In this document: positions 17,961 to 26,538 of the stretch, in pieces | Numbering within the stretch: the stretch's first letter is position 1 | Layout: every line of letters begins with the position of its first letter | Assembly: GCA_007126375.1 (NCBI GenBank) | Contig: SLBI01000286.1 | Span: 1 to 33,888, forward strand | Direction: 5' to 3' | Source: Paracoccaceae bacterium | Lineage (GTDB): Bacteria > Pseudomonadota > Alphaproteobacteria > Rhodobacterales > Rhodobacteraceae | DNA length: 33,888 nucleotides | Translations under genes and position numbers: made by a program | The notes under the pieces: model-generated | Database searches by the model: none | Told to the model about the DNA's origin: nothing | What the model saw: only the letters and a program-made list of their open reading frames with translations

Positions 17961-18205
17961 CTGTCGCACCTCCGAGCGCGCAGAGGTATCCGAGCAGGGC
18001 CGGATTCGCAAGGAACGGGCCTTTCCGCGCGCTCGCTGCCGGTTGCTTCGCCGCGTTTGCGGGCGCCCGCCGCCGTGCAGGCCCGCCCGTGTCTGCCGTG
18101 GAGGCTTGACCTTCCGCGTCGGTTTGGGTGCTGTGCGGGCGCATCGCGTGCCGCGCCGTGGTTTCGGGCGGACCGCGCGGCACGGCTGCAGATGGAGATC
18201 GCGCG

Positions 18206-19153
18206 ATGGCGTTGAAGGTCGCCTTTCAGATGGACCCGATCGGCAAGGTGGACATCGACGCCGACAGCACCTTCCGTCTTGCGCTAGAGGCGCAGGCGCG
18301 CGGACACCAATTGTTCTACTATCCGCCCGATGCCCTGAGCTATCGTGCCGGCCGGTTGGTCGCGCGCGGCTGGCCGATCGAGCTCCGCCGCCGCAGGGAC
18401 GACCATGTCAGCTTCGGCATCGAGACCGAGATCGACCTTGCCGACTGGGATGTGGTCTGGCTGCGCCAGGATCCGCCCTTCGACATGCATTACATCACCA
18501 CAACGCATCTGCTGGAGATGCTCGCGGGGCGCACGCTGGTGGTGAACGACCCCTTCTGGGTGCGCAACGCGCCCGAGAAACTGCTGGTGCTGCAGTTTCC
18601 CGACCTCACGCCGCCCACGCTGATCGCGCGCGAACTGAGCGCGATCCGCGCCTTCAAGGCCGAGCATGGCGACATCATTCTCAAGCCGCTCTACGGCAAC
18701 GGCGGCGCCGGCGTCTTCCGGCTGGATCCGAACGACCGCAACCTTGCCGCGCTGCACGAGCTGTTCGCCGGCTTCACCCGCGAGCCGCTGATCGCGCAGA
18801 AGTTCCTGCCGGCGGTAGCGAAGGGCGACAAGCGGGTGATCCTGGTCGACGGCGCGCCGGTGGGGGCGATCAACCGCATCCCCGCGGTGGGCGAGACGCG
18901 CTCGAACCTGCATGTGGGCGGGCGGGCCGAGCCGGTGGAGCTGACCCAACGGGACCGCGAGATCTGCGCCCGGATCGGCCCGGTGCTGCGCGAGAAGGGG
19001 CAGGTGTTCGTCGGGATCGACGTGATCGGCGATTGGCTGACCGAGATCAACGTCACCTCGCCCACCGGCATCCAGGAGCTCGAGCGGTTCGACGGCACCA
19101 ATGTCGCCGGCCGCATCTGGGAGGCGGTGGAGGCACGACGGGCGGCGATGTGA
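18206..19153 (+). CDS. gshB: Glutathione synthetase
   Basis: [39 protein letters not shown]..., [33 protein letters not shown]. Start ATG 18206. Confidence 0.96.
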   Translation: MALKVAFQMDPIGKVDIDADSTFRLALEAQARGHQLFYYPPDALSYRAGRLVARGWPIELRRRRDDHVSFGIETEIDLADWDVVWLRQDPPFDMHYITTTHLLEMLAGRTLVVNDPFWVRNAPEKLLVLQFPDLTPPTLIARELSAIRAFKAEHGDIILKPLYGNGGAGVFRLDPNDRNLAALHELFAGFTREPLIAQKFLPAVAKGDKRVILVDGAPVGAINRIPAVGETRSNLHVGGRAEPVELTQRDREICARIGPVLREKGQVFVGIDVIGDWLTEINVTSPTGIQELERFDGTNVAGRIWEAVEARRAAM

Positions 19154-20091
19154 CCGGCATGCCGCGCAGCCTGCGGGCGCGGCTGCTGACCGCGGCCAGC
19201 CGCGTGCTGATGAAGCCGTTGATCGCGCGCGAGCGTGATCCGCGGGCGGCGCGGGCGCGGTTCCTGCGCATGGCGCGCCGCGTCGCCCCCGATCCGCCGC
19301 TGGCGATCTTTCTTCCCGACCGGCTCGGGCAGGCTGGCCTGCCGGCGCTCTGGGCCTCCGTCGCGGGGCGCGGCGATGCCGGGGTCTTGCTCTATCTCCA
19401 TGGCGGGGCTTTCGTGATGGGCAGCCCACGCACCCACCGGGCGCTGGCCGCGCGGCTGGGCGCGGCGGCGGGACTGTCGGCGCTGATACCGCATTACCGA
19501 CGTGCGCCGGAACATCCGTTTCCGGCGGCGCTCGAGGATGCGCTTGCGGCCTATCGGGCGCTGCTCGCACGCGGTTACCGGCCCGGGCGGATCGCGTTTG
19601 CGGGCGACAGCGCCGGCGGCGGGTTGGCGTTGGCGATGGCGGCGGCTGCGGTGCAGGAGGGGCTGCCGCGGCCGGCCGGACTGGTCGCCTTCTCTCCGCT
19701 GGTTGATCTGACCTTTTCCGGAGCGTCGTGGTCGGAAAACCGCGGACGCGACGCGCTGCTGCCTGCGGAACTGGCCCCCGAGGTCGCGGCGTTCTGGCTG
19801 AACGGCGCCAACCCGGCCGATCCGCGCGCCTCGCCGCTGCTGGCCGACTGGGCGGCGCCGCCGCCGCCTGCGCTGCTGTTCGTGGCCGAGAGCGAGGTGC
19901 TGCGCGACGATGCGGTGCGCATGGTTGCACGGTTGCGCGCGGCGGGGGGGCGGGCCGAGTTGCGACTTGCCGGCGATCTGCCGCATGTCTGGCCGTGGCT
20001 CTGTCCCTGGCTGCCGGAAGGCTGCGCCACCATCGCCGAGGCGGGCAGTTTCCTTGCCGGCTGCCTCGGGGAGTTCGACGGCACCCCATGA
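19150..20091 (+). CDS. Alpha/beta hydrolase (HSL/acetyl-esterase type)
   Basis: [18 protein letters not shown] (HGG oxyanion), [16 protein letters not shown] (GDSAGG nucleophile), [25 protein letters not shown]. Possible GTG start at 19150 overlapping the gshB stop, or ATG 19159. Confidence 0.88.
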   Translation: MTGMPRSLRARLLTAASRVLMKPLIARERDPRAARARFLRMARRVAPDPPLAIFLPDRLGQAGLPALWASVAGRGDAGVLLYLHGGAFVMGSPRTHRALAARLGAAAGLSALIPHYRRAPEHPFPAALEDALAAYRALLARGYRPGRIAFAGDSAGGGLALAMAAAAVQEGLPRPAGLVAFSPLVDLTFSGASWSENRGRDALLPAELAPEVAAFWLNGANPADPRASPLLADWAAPPPPALLFVAESEVLRDDAVRMVARLRAAGGRAELRLAGDLPHVWPWLCPWLPEGCATIAEAGSFLAGCLGEFDGTP

Positions 20092-20125
20092 GGCCGAGCA
20101 AGACCATGGCGCAGCCTGCGTCGGC

Positions 20126-21655
20126 TCAGCCCTGCAAACTCTCCGCCGCGCCGACGATGCGATAGCTTGCCGCCTCGGCAATGTGGGCGGCCCGCACGGC
20201 ATCGGAGCCATCGAGATCGGCGATGGTGCGCGCAACGCGCAGAACGCGATGATAGCCCCGTGCCGAGAGGCCGAGACGGTCGGCGACGCGGGCCAGCAGT
20301 GCGCGGCCCTCGGCGTCGGGGGAGGCCACCTGCTCCAGCAGCGCGCCCTCGGCATCGGCGTTGACGCGCACGCCCGGCATCGCGGCGAAGCGGCGGGTCT
20401 GGCTGTCACGGGCGAAGGCGACGCGGGCCGCGATGTCGGCAGAGCCGTCGGTCGCCGGCGGCAGGTCGAGGTCGCGAAAGGCGACCGGCGGCACCTCGAG
20501 CCGCAGATCGAAACGGTCCATCAGCGGCCCGGAGATGCGCCCGAGGTAATCCGCGCCACATGCCGGGGCGCGGCTGCAGGCCCGGGCGGGATCGGCCAGA
20601 TGCCCGCAGCGGCAGGGGTTCGCCGCCGCGACCAGAAGGAAGCGGCAGGGATAGCGGACATGGGCGTTGGCGCGAGCCACGACCACCTCGCCCGTCTCGA
20701 TCGGCTGGCGCAGGGTCTCCAGCACCTGGCGCGGGAACTCCGGAAACTCGTCGAGGAACAGCACGCCATTGTGGGCGAGGCTGATCTCGCCGGGCCTGGC
20801 ACCGCGGCCGCCGCCGACGATGGCGGCGACGGAGGCGGTGTGGTGCGGCTCTCGGAAGGGACGCTCCCTGCGGATCCCGCCCTCGTCCAGCAGGCCGGCG
20901 AGAGAATGGATCATCGCGGTTTCCAGCGCTTCCTCCGGCGTCAGGTCGGGCAGGATGCCGGGCAGGCGGGCGGCGAGCATCGACTTGCCTGCTCCCGGTG
21001 CGCCGATCAGCAGAAGATGGTGGCGCCCGGCCGCAGCGATCTCCAGCGCGCGTTTTGCCCTTTCCTGTCCCTTCACGTCGCGCAGATCGCGGATATGGTC
21101 GCGCGGTGTGACCTCGCCGGGTTCGGCATCGGCGAGCGGGGCCTGTCCGGTAAAATGCCGGATCGCCTCGGAAAGCGAACCGGCCGCAAGCACCCGTGTC
21201 GCCCCGACCCAGGCGGCCTCGGCTCCGCAGGCGCGCGGGCAGAGAAGCGCGCGACCGCCCTCGGCGGCAGCCATCGCTGCCGGCAGCGCACCCGCGACGG
21301 GTGTCAGTCGTCCGTCGAGCGACAATTCGCCCAGTGCTACCGTCTCCTCGGCGGCGTCCGCCGGCAGGATTTCGAGCGCGGCGAGCAGCGCCAGCGCTAT
21401 GGCAAGGTCGAAATGCGATCCTTCCTTCGGCAGGTCGGCCGGGGCGAGGTTCACCGTTATCCGTCGCGAGGGCAGCGCGATTGCCAGCGTCGCCAGCGCC
21501 GCCTTGACCCGTTCGCGCGCCTCCGACACGGCCTTGTCGGGCAGCCCGACGATGGCAAAGCCGGGCAGGCCGGGTGTGACGGCGCATTGCACCTCCACCA
21601 GCCGGGCCTCGACCCCCTCGAACGCCACGGTGAAGGTGCGTGCGACCATGTTCAC
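20126..21655 (-). CDS. comM: YifB/ComM-family Mg-chelatase-like AAA ATPase
   Basis: 509 aa; FAIVGLPDKAVSEARERVKAAL, HHLLLIGAPGAGKSMLAARLPGILP, FREPHHTASVAAIVGGGRGARPGEISLAHNGVLFLDEFPEF, C-terminal GLSARGYHRVLRVARTIADL. Confidence 0.95.
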   Translation of the reverse strand: MNMVARTFTVAFEGVEARLVEVQCAVTPGLPGFAIVGLPDKAVSEARERVKAALATLAIALPSRRITVNLAPADLPKEGSHFDLAIALALLAALEILPADAAEETVALGELSLDGRLTPVAGALPAAMAAAEGGRALLCPRACGAEAAWVGATRVLAAGSLSEAIRHFTGQAPLADAEPGEVTPRDHIRDLRDVKGQERAKRALEIAAAGRHHLLLIGAPGAGKSMLAARLPGILPDLTPEEALETAMIHSLAGLLDEGGIRRERPFREPHHTASVAAIVGGGRGARPGEISLAHNGVLFLDEFPEFPRQVLETLRQPIETGEVVVARANAHVRYPCRFLLVAAANPCRCGHLADPARACSRAPACGADYLGRISGPLMDRFDLRLEVPPVAFRDLDLPPATDGSADIAARVAFARDSQTRRFAAMPGVRVNADAEGALLEQVASPDAEGRALLARVADRLGLSARGYHRVLRVARTIADLDGSDAVRAAHIAEAASYRIVGAAESLQG

Positions 21656-21831
21656 CCCTGCTGCCCACCGCCCAGCCGGTCACGGCTAGGTTGGCATGAT
21701 TGACGATCGGTTAACAGCCATGCCGCAGTTCGTCGGATACAGGCGGCCGGGGCTGTGGGCCGAAGTGCCGCAACCCCGGGATCGGTGTTCACGATTGCGC
21801 AATATCTGTTCGATTTTGCGCAGGGCTGTTG

Positions 21832-21860
21832 TGATCCGATGGCCACAGGGGCACGTAATC
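21832..21860 (+). promoter_or_regulatory. Candidate ECF sigma (RpoE-like) promoter upstream of the rpoH-type gene
   Basis: TGATCC (21832-21837), 18-nt spacer, TAATC (21856-21860), 54 nt before ATG 21915. Resembles the TGATC...TAA pattern of Rhodobacter RpoE promoters. Confidence 0.55.
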
Positions 21861-21914
21861 TACACGTCAAGGCAGAAATGGCCCGTGTCGGGCCGGAACC
21901 GGGGGGTTTCAGAG

Positions 21915-22796
21915 ATGGCTTTTGACGGCACCAACGACCGTACGCTGTCGCGCCGCGCGATGAAGGCAGAGCTTCTGGATGCGGAAACAGAACTGGCACT
22001 GGCGTATGCCTGGCGCGATCATCGCGATGAACAGGCCCTGCACCGGCTGATCACGGCATACATGCGGCTGGCGATCTCCATGGCGGCCAAGTTCCGCCGT
22101 TACGGCGCGCCGATGAACGACCTGATTCAGGAGGCCAGCCTGGGTCTGATGAAGGCCGCTGACAAGTTCGATCCGGATCGTGGCGTGCGTTTTTCCACTT
22201 ATGCGGTGTGGTGGATCAAGGCATCGATCCAGGATTATGTGATGCGCAACTGGTCGATGGTGCGTACCGGCTCGACGTCCAGCCAGAAATCCCTCTTCTT
22301 CAACATGCGCCGTGTGCAGGCGCGGCTGGAGCGGGAGGCTATGGCGCGGGGCGAAACGCTGGATACTCATCAGATGCGCGAGCTGGTGGCCCGCGAGGTC
22401 GGCGTGCCGCTGGCGGATGTCGAGATGATGGAAGGCCGTCTTTCGGGGTCCGACTTCTCGCTCAACGCGACTCAATCGACCGATGAGGATGGGCGCGAGT
22501 GGATCGACGCGCTTGAGGACGACCGTGCTCAGGCAGCCGAAAGCGTGGCCGACGACCGCGACAATGCCAAGCTGCGCGACTGGCTGGTGCACGCGCTGGG
22601 CGCTTTGAACGAACGCGAACGGTTTATCGTCCGCGAGCGGAAGCTGCGCGAGGAGCCACGCACGCTCGAGAGCCTGGGACAGGAACTGAAACTGTCGAAG
22701 GAGCGTGTCCGCCAGCTCGAGGCGGCAGCGTTCGCCAAGATGCGCAAGACGCTTGAAACCCAGTCGCGGGAGGTTGTCCAGCATTTCCTCGCCTGA
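21915..22796 (+). CDS. rpoH: RNA polymerase sigma-32-type factor (RpoH family, probably RpoH2-like)
   Basis: LIQEASLGLMKAADKFDPDRGVRFSTYAVWWIKASIQDYVMRNWSMVRTGSTSSQKSLFFNMR (RpoH box-like), and C-terminal ERERFIVRERKLREEPRTLESLGQELKLSKERVRQLEAAAFAKMRK. Start ATG 21915. Confidence 0.93.
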   Translation: MAFDGTNDRTLSRRAMKAELLDAETELALAYAWRDHRDEQALHRLITAYMRLAISMAAKFRRYGAPMNDLIQEASLGLMKAADKFDPDRGVRFSTYAVWWIKASIQDYVMRNWSMVRTGSTSSQKSLFFNMRRVQARLEREAMARGETLDTHQMRELVAREVGVPLADVEMMEGRLSGSDFSLNATQSTDEDGREWIDALEDDRAQAAESVADDRDNAKLRDWLVHALGALNERERFIVRERKLREEPRTLESLGQELKLSKERVRQLEAAAFAKMRKTLETQSREVVQHFLA

Positions 22797-22828
22797 CAGG
22801 AACATGGATCCAGCGCACGGCAGCTCGG

Positions 22829-22858
22829 ACGGGCGGGGAGTATCTCTTCGCCCGTTTT
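22829..22858 (+). terminator. Candidate intrinsic terminator downstream of rpoH
   Basis: ACGGGCG-GG-GAG-TAT-CTC-TT-CGCCCGT-TTT: 12-bp hairpin (two G-U wobbles) with a 3-nt loop, running into TTTT. Confidence 0.6.
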
Positions 22859-22860
22859 CC

Positions 22861-23700
22861 GTGCTGGTCGCGAAACGGGAGTGGCTGGGCGGTGCAGCGG
22901 GATTGCTGGCCGGTGTCGCTGCGGCATTGCTGCCGGCGCTGGCCGCCGAAGCCGATCTGCCGCAGGCCGATGTCGTGATCCTCGGAGAGGTTCACGACAA
23001 CCCGGACCATCATGCGTGGCAGGCCGAAGCCATTGCCGCGATCGCGCCGTCGGCGCTGGTGTTCGAGATGCTGCTTCCCGAACAGGCAGCGGTCGTGACG
23101 CCGGATCTGCGCGCAGATGTCGAGGCCCTGGGGGCAGCGTTGGGTTGGGAGGCACGCGGCTGGCCGGATTTCGCGATGTATCACCCCCTTTTCGTCGCGG
23201 CGGCAGACGCCGCCGTTTTCGGTGGCGATGTGCCGAGCTCGACGGTAAGGCGAGCGCTTGACGAAGGCGCTGCGGCGGCCTTCGGGCCCGAGGCCGGCCG
23301 TTACGGGCTGACGCAGCCCTTGCCGGAGCAGGAACAGGCAGCACGTGAGGACATGCAGGCGCGGGCCCACTGCGATGCGCTGCCGGCAGACCTGCTGCCG
23401 GGAATGGTTGAAGCGCAACGGCTGCGCGACGCTGCCCTCGCACGCGCCGCCGTGAAGGCACATGCCGCGACCGGGGGGCCGGTGGTGGTGATCGCCGGCA
23501 CCGGTCATGCCCGCACGGATTGGGGAATGCCGGCGGTCCTCGCCGTGGCGGCACCGGAGTTGACCGTCTTCTCCGTCGGCCAGATCGAGGGCCGAGCCGG
23601 TCCCGATGCGCCGTTCGACATGACACGCGCCACGGAGCCGCAGCTGCGCGACGACCCCTGTGCGGCCTTCTCGCCGGAGCAGGGGCCGGCGCTGCGCTGA
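22861..23700 (+). CDS. ChaN-like (haem-binding uptake/TIKI superfamily) protein
   Basis: VVILGEVHDNPDHHAWQAEAIAAIAPSALVFEMLLPEQ ... GPVVVIAGTGHARTDWGMPAVL. Alternative start ATG 22804; GTG 22861 puts a hydrophobic signal-like segment (LVAKREWLGGAAGLLAGVAAALLPALAAEA) at the N-terminus. Confidence 0.85.
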   Translation: MLVAKREWLGGAAGLLAGVAAALLPALAAEADLPQADVVILGEVHDNPDHHAWQAEAIAAIAPSALVFEMLLPEQAAVVTPDLRADVEALGAALGWEARGWPDFAMYHPLFVAAADAAVFGGDVPSSTVRRALDEGAAAAFGPEAGRYGLTQPLPEQEQAAREDMQARAHCDALPADLLPGMVEAQRLRDAALARAAVKAHAATGGPVVVIAGTGHARTDWGMPAVLAVAAPELTVFSVGQIEGRAGPDAPFDMTRATEPQLRDDPCAAFSPEQGPALR

Positions 23701-23798
23701 GTTGCCCCTGCGGCAGGGCCTCAGGGCGCGGTGCCCTCGCCATCAATCCGGTTGTCACCTGCCCGGCCGGCTCCTAGAAACTCTGGGGGAGGTGCAGG

Positions 23799-24992
23799 AT
23801 GCTCGCCGGCCGGCGGATACTTCTGATCATCGGCGGCGGCATCGCCGCCTACAAGGCACTGGAGCTGATCCGGCTGCTGCGCGGCGCGGGCGCGACCGTG
23901 GCGCCGGTTCTGACGCGGGCGGGGGCCGAGTTCGTGACGCCCCTCTCGGTGTCGGCACTGGCAGGCGAGGCGGTGCATCAGGCGCTGTTCGACCTGACTT
24001 CCGAGGCCGAGATGGGCCACATCCAGCTCAGCCGTGCCGCCGATCTGGTGGTGGTGGCACCCGCCACCGCCGACCTGATGGCGAAGCTCGCGACCGGGCT
24101 CGCGCCCGATCTTGCCTCCACGCTGCTCCTCGCGACCGACAAGCCGGTGCTGATGGCGCCGGCGATGAATGTCCGGATGTGGGAACATCCCGCCACGCGG
24201 CGCAACCGCGACGTTCTGGCCGCCGACGGGGTGCGCTGCGTCGGGCCGAATGCGGGCGAGATGGCCTGCGGCGAGTTCGGCCCCGGCCGGATGGCCGAGC
24301 CGGCGCAGATCATGAGCGCCATCGCTGCGGCGCTGGGCGACGGGCCGCTGGCGGGCCGGCACGTGCTGGTCACTTCCGGCCCCACGCATGAGCCGATCGA
24401 CCCGGTGCGCTACATCGCCAACCGGTCCTCGGGCGCGCAGGGCGCAGCACTGGCCGCGGCACTTCGGGATCTTGGCGCACGGGTCAGCTTCGTCACCGGC
24501 CCCGCCGCAGTGCCGCCGCCGCCGGGTGTCGATGTCATGCGGGTCGATACGGCGGCACAGATGCTGCAGGCCGTGCAGGGACGCCTGCCGGCCGACGCCG
24601 CAGTGTTCGCTGCCGCCGTGGCCGACTGGCGGGTGCAGGACGCCTCGGCGCAGAAGATCAAGAAGGGGCCGCAGGGCCCGCCGCGGCTGGCAATGGCGGA
24701 AAACCCGGACATTCTGGCCAGCGTGGCGCGCATGGCCGAGGGCCGGCCACGCCTCGTCGTCGGCTTTGCCGCCGAGACCGAGGCGGTGGCGGAGCACGCC
24801 GCGGCGAAACGCGCACGCAAGGGCTGCGACTGGATCGTGGCGAACGATGTCTCGCCAGGCACCGGCATCATGGGGGGCGCCGAGAACGCCGTGACGCTGA
24901 TCACCGCCGAAGGTGCGGAGGTCTGGCCACGCCTTGCCAAGGACGAGGTGGCCCGCCGTCTCGCCACCCGCATCGCGGCCGCTCTGACGTGA
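23799..24992 (+). CDS. coaBC: Bifunctional phosphopantothenoylcysteine decarboxylase/phosphopantothenate-cysteine ligase
   Basis: [78 protein letters not shown]. Confidence 0.97.
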   Translation: MLAGRRILLIIGGGIAAYKALELIRLLRGAGATVAPVLTRAGAEFVTPLSVSALAGEAVHQALFDLTSEAEMGHIQLSRAADLVVVAPATADLMAKLATGLAPDLASTLLLATDKPVLMAPAMNVRMWEHPATRRNRDVLAADGVRCVGPNAGEMACGEFGPGRMAEPAQIMSAIAAALGDGPLAGRHVLVTSGPTHEPIDPVRYIANRSSGAQGAALAAALRDLGARVSFVTGPAAVPPPPGVDVMRVDTAAQMLQAVQGRLPADAAVFAAAVADWRVQDASAQKIKKGPQGPPRLAMAENPDILASVARMAEGRPRLVVGFAAETEAVAEHAAAKRARKGCDWIVANDVSPGTGIMGGAENAVTLITAEGAEVWPRLAKDEVARRLATRIAAALT

Positions 24993-25456
24993 CACCGGTG
25001 CTGCGCATCGTCTGGGAGGACTGGGCAGACCGCGCCCTTGGCCTGCCAGGGTATGCCACGGCCGGTGCGGCCGGGGCCGACATCCGCGCAAATCTGCCGG
25101 TGGCCGACCGCATCCGCGGCGTGACGCTCGAACCGTTGCAACGCGGGCTGATCCCGACCGGGTTCCGCATCGCGATCCCGACCGGCCATGAGGTTCAGTT
25201 GCGCCCGCGGTCGGGTCTGGCATGGCGCCATGGCATCACCCTGCCGAACAGCCCCGGCACCATTGACAGCGATTTCCGTGGGCCGCTCGGCGTTCTGCTG
25301 GTCAATCTGGGGTCTGCGCCCTACACCGTACACCATGGTGATCGGATCGCGCAGATGATCGTGGCGCCCGTGGTGCAGGCACGGTTCTCGCAAGTCGAGG
25401 CGTTGCCGGGAACGCCGCGCGGGGCGGGGGGCTTCGGCTCCACCGGCCGCGACTGA
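24989..25456 (+). CDS. dut: dUTP diphosphatase
   Basis: [81 protein letters not shown] start overlapping the coaBC stop. Confidence 0.96.
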   Translation: MTPVLRIVWEDWADRALGLPGYATAGAAGADIRANLPVADRIRGVTLEPLQRGLIPTGFRIAIPTGHEVQLRPRSGLAWRHGITLPNSPGTIDSDFRGPLGVLLVNLGSAPYTVHHGDRIAQMIVAPVVQARFSQVEALPGTPRGAGGFGSTGRD

Positions 25457-26538
25457 TGCTGTTCGTCTTCGCGCTCATGGCGGCGCTCTGGGCGGTCGGC
25501 GCGTTGCTGAAGGCACCGGTGAGGGCGCGGCTGATCATGATCGGCGTGCTCTACCTGGGCGTGGTGCTGATCCAGCTCACGCTGCCGGAGGGCGCTGCCT
25601 TGCGCCGGGCCACCGGCGACTCGCCAGCGCCCTGGCTGCTGCTCGGGGTGCTGCTGTTTCTGGTTCTGGGGTATCGCGGGCTGCTTCGGCACCTTCGGGC
25701 GCGCGCGGCCGTCCCGGTGCCCGCCCCCGAGCCGGCGGCCGACGCCCCGTTCCGTCCGGCCGAACTCGACCGCTACGCCCGTCACATCATGCTGCGCGAA
25801 CTGGGGGGGGCGGGCCAGCGACGGCTGAAGGCGGCGCGGGTGCTGGTGATCGGCGCCGGCGGCCTGGGCTCGCCGGCCCTGCTCTATCTCGCTGCTGCAG
25901 GGGTGGGCACCCTCGGGGTGATCGACGACGACGCGGTCGAGAACTCTAATCTGCAGCGTCAGATCATCCACAGTGATGCGCGCATCGGCATGCCCAAGGT
26001 GTTTTCCGCCAAGGCCGCGGTCGAGGCGCTGAATCCCTTCGTCACCCTGCGCCCCTATCGCCGCCGGCTGACCGCGGAGATCGCGGTTGATCTCTTCGGC
26101 GATTATGATCTGATCCTCGATGGTTCGGACAATTTCGACACCCGCGAGATCGCCAACCGCGCTGCCGTGGCCGCGGGAAAGCCTTTGATCTCGGCCGCGA
26201 TCGCGCAGTGGGAAGGGCAGATCGGCGTGTATCATGTCGCTGCAGGCGGACCGTGCCTTGCCTGCGTCTTTCCCGAACGCCCGGCACCGGGGCTGGTGCC
26301 CTCCTGCGCCGAGGCCGGCGTGGTTGCGCCCCTGCCGGGCATCCTCGGGGCGATGATGGCGTCCGAAGCGGTGAAGGTGATCACCGGCGCCGGCACGCCG
26401 ATGATAGGGCGGCTGGCGATCCATGACGCTCTGGAGGCCGAGACGCGGGTGATCCGCACCCGGCCGCGGCCCGGCTGTCCGGTTTGCACCACAGCCCGCA
26501 CGATTGCCCCCGTTGCCCTGCAAGGAACCGACGCATGA
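25456..26538 (+). CDS. ThiF/MoeB/HesA-family E1-like adenylyltransferase with an N-terminal membrane region
   Basis: RYARHIMLRELGGAGQRRLKAARVLVIGAGGLGSPALLYLAAAGVGTLGVIDDDAVENSNLQRQIIH; DGSDNFDTREIANRAA; two CxxC pairs (CLAC, CPVC). Preceded by hydrophobic segments ([48 protein letters not shown]). Confidence 0.93.
   Translation: MLFVFALMAALWAVGALLKAPVRARLIMIGVLYLGVVLIQLTLPEGAALRRATGDSPAPWLLLGVLLFLVLGYRGLLRHLRARAAVPVPAPEPAADAPFRPAELDRYARHIMLRELGGAGQRRLKAARVLVIGAGGLGSPALLYLAAAGVGTLGVIDDDAVENSNLQRQIIHSDARIGMPKVFSAKAAVEALNPFVTLRPYRRRLTAEIAVDLFGDYDLILDGSDNFDTREIANRAAVAAGKPLISAAIAQWEGQIGVYHVAAGGPCLACVFPERPAPGLVPSCAEAGVVAPLPGILGAMMASEAVKVITGAGTPMIGRLAIHDALEAETRVIRTRPRPGCPVCTTARTIAPVALQGTDA

Noticed and set aside
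15753-18215. 820-aa plus-strand ORF
   Set aside because: Antisense shadow across xth and glpD; crosses two real genes and has no domain signature.
18284-20409. 607-aa and 572-aa minus-strand ORFs
   Set aside because: Antisense shadows of gshB and the alpha/beta hydrolase.
19910-21703. 597-aa plus-strand ORF
   Set aside because: Antisense shadow of comM.
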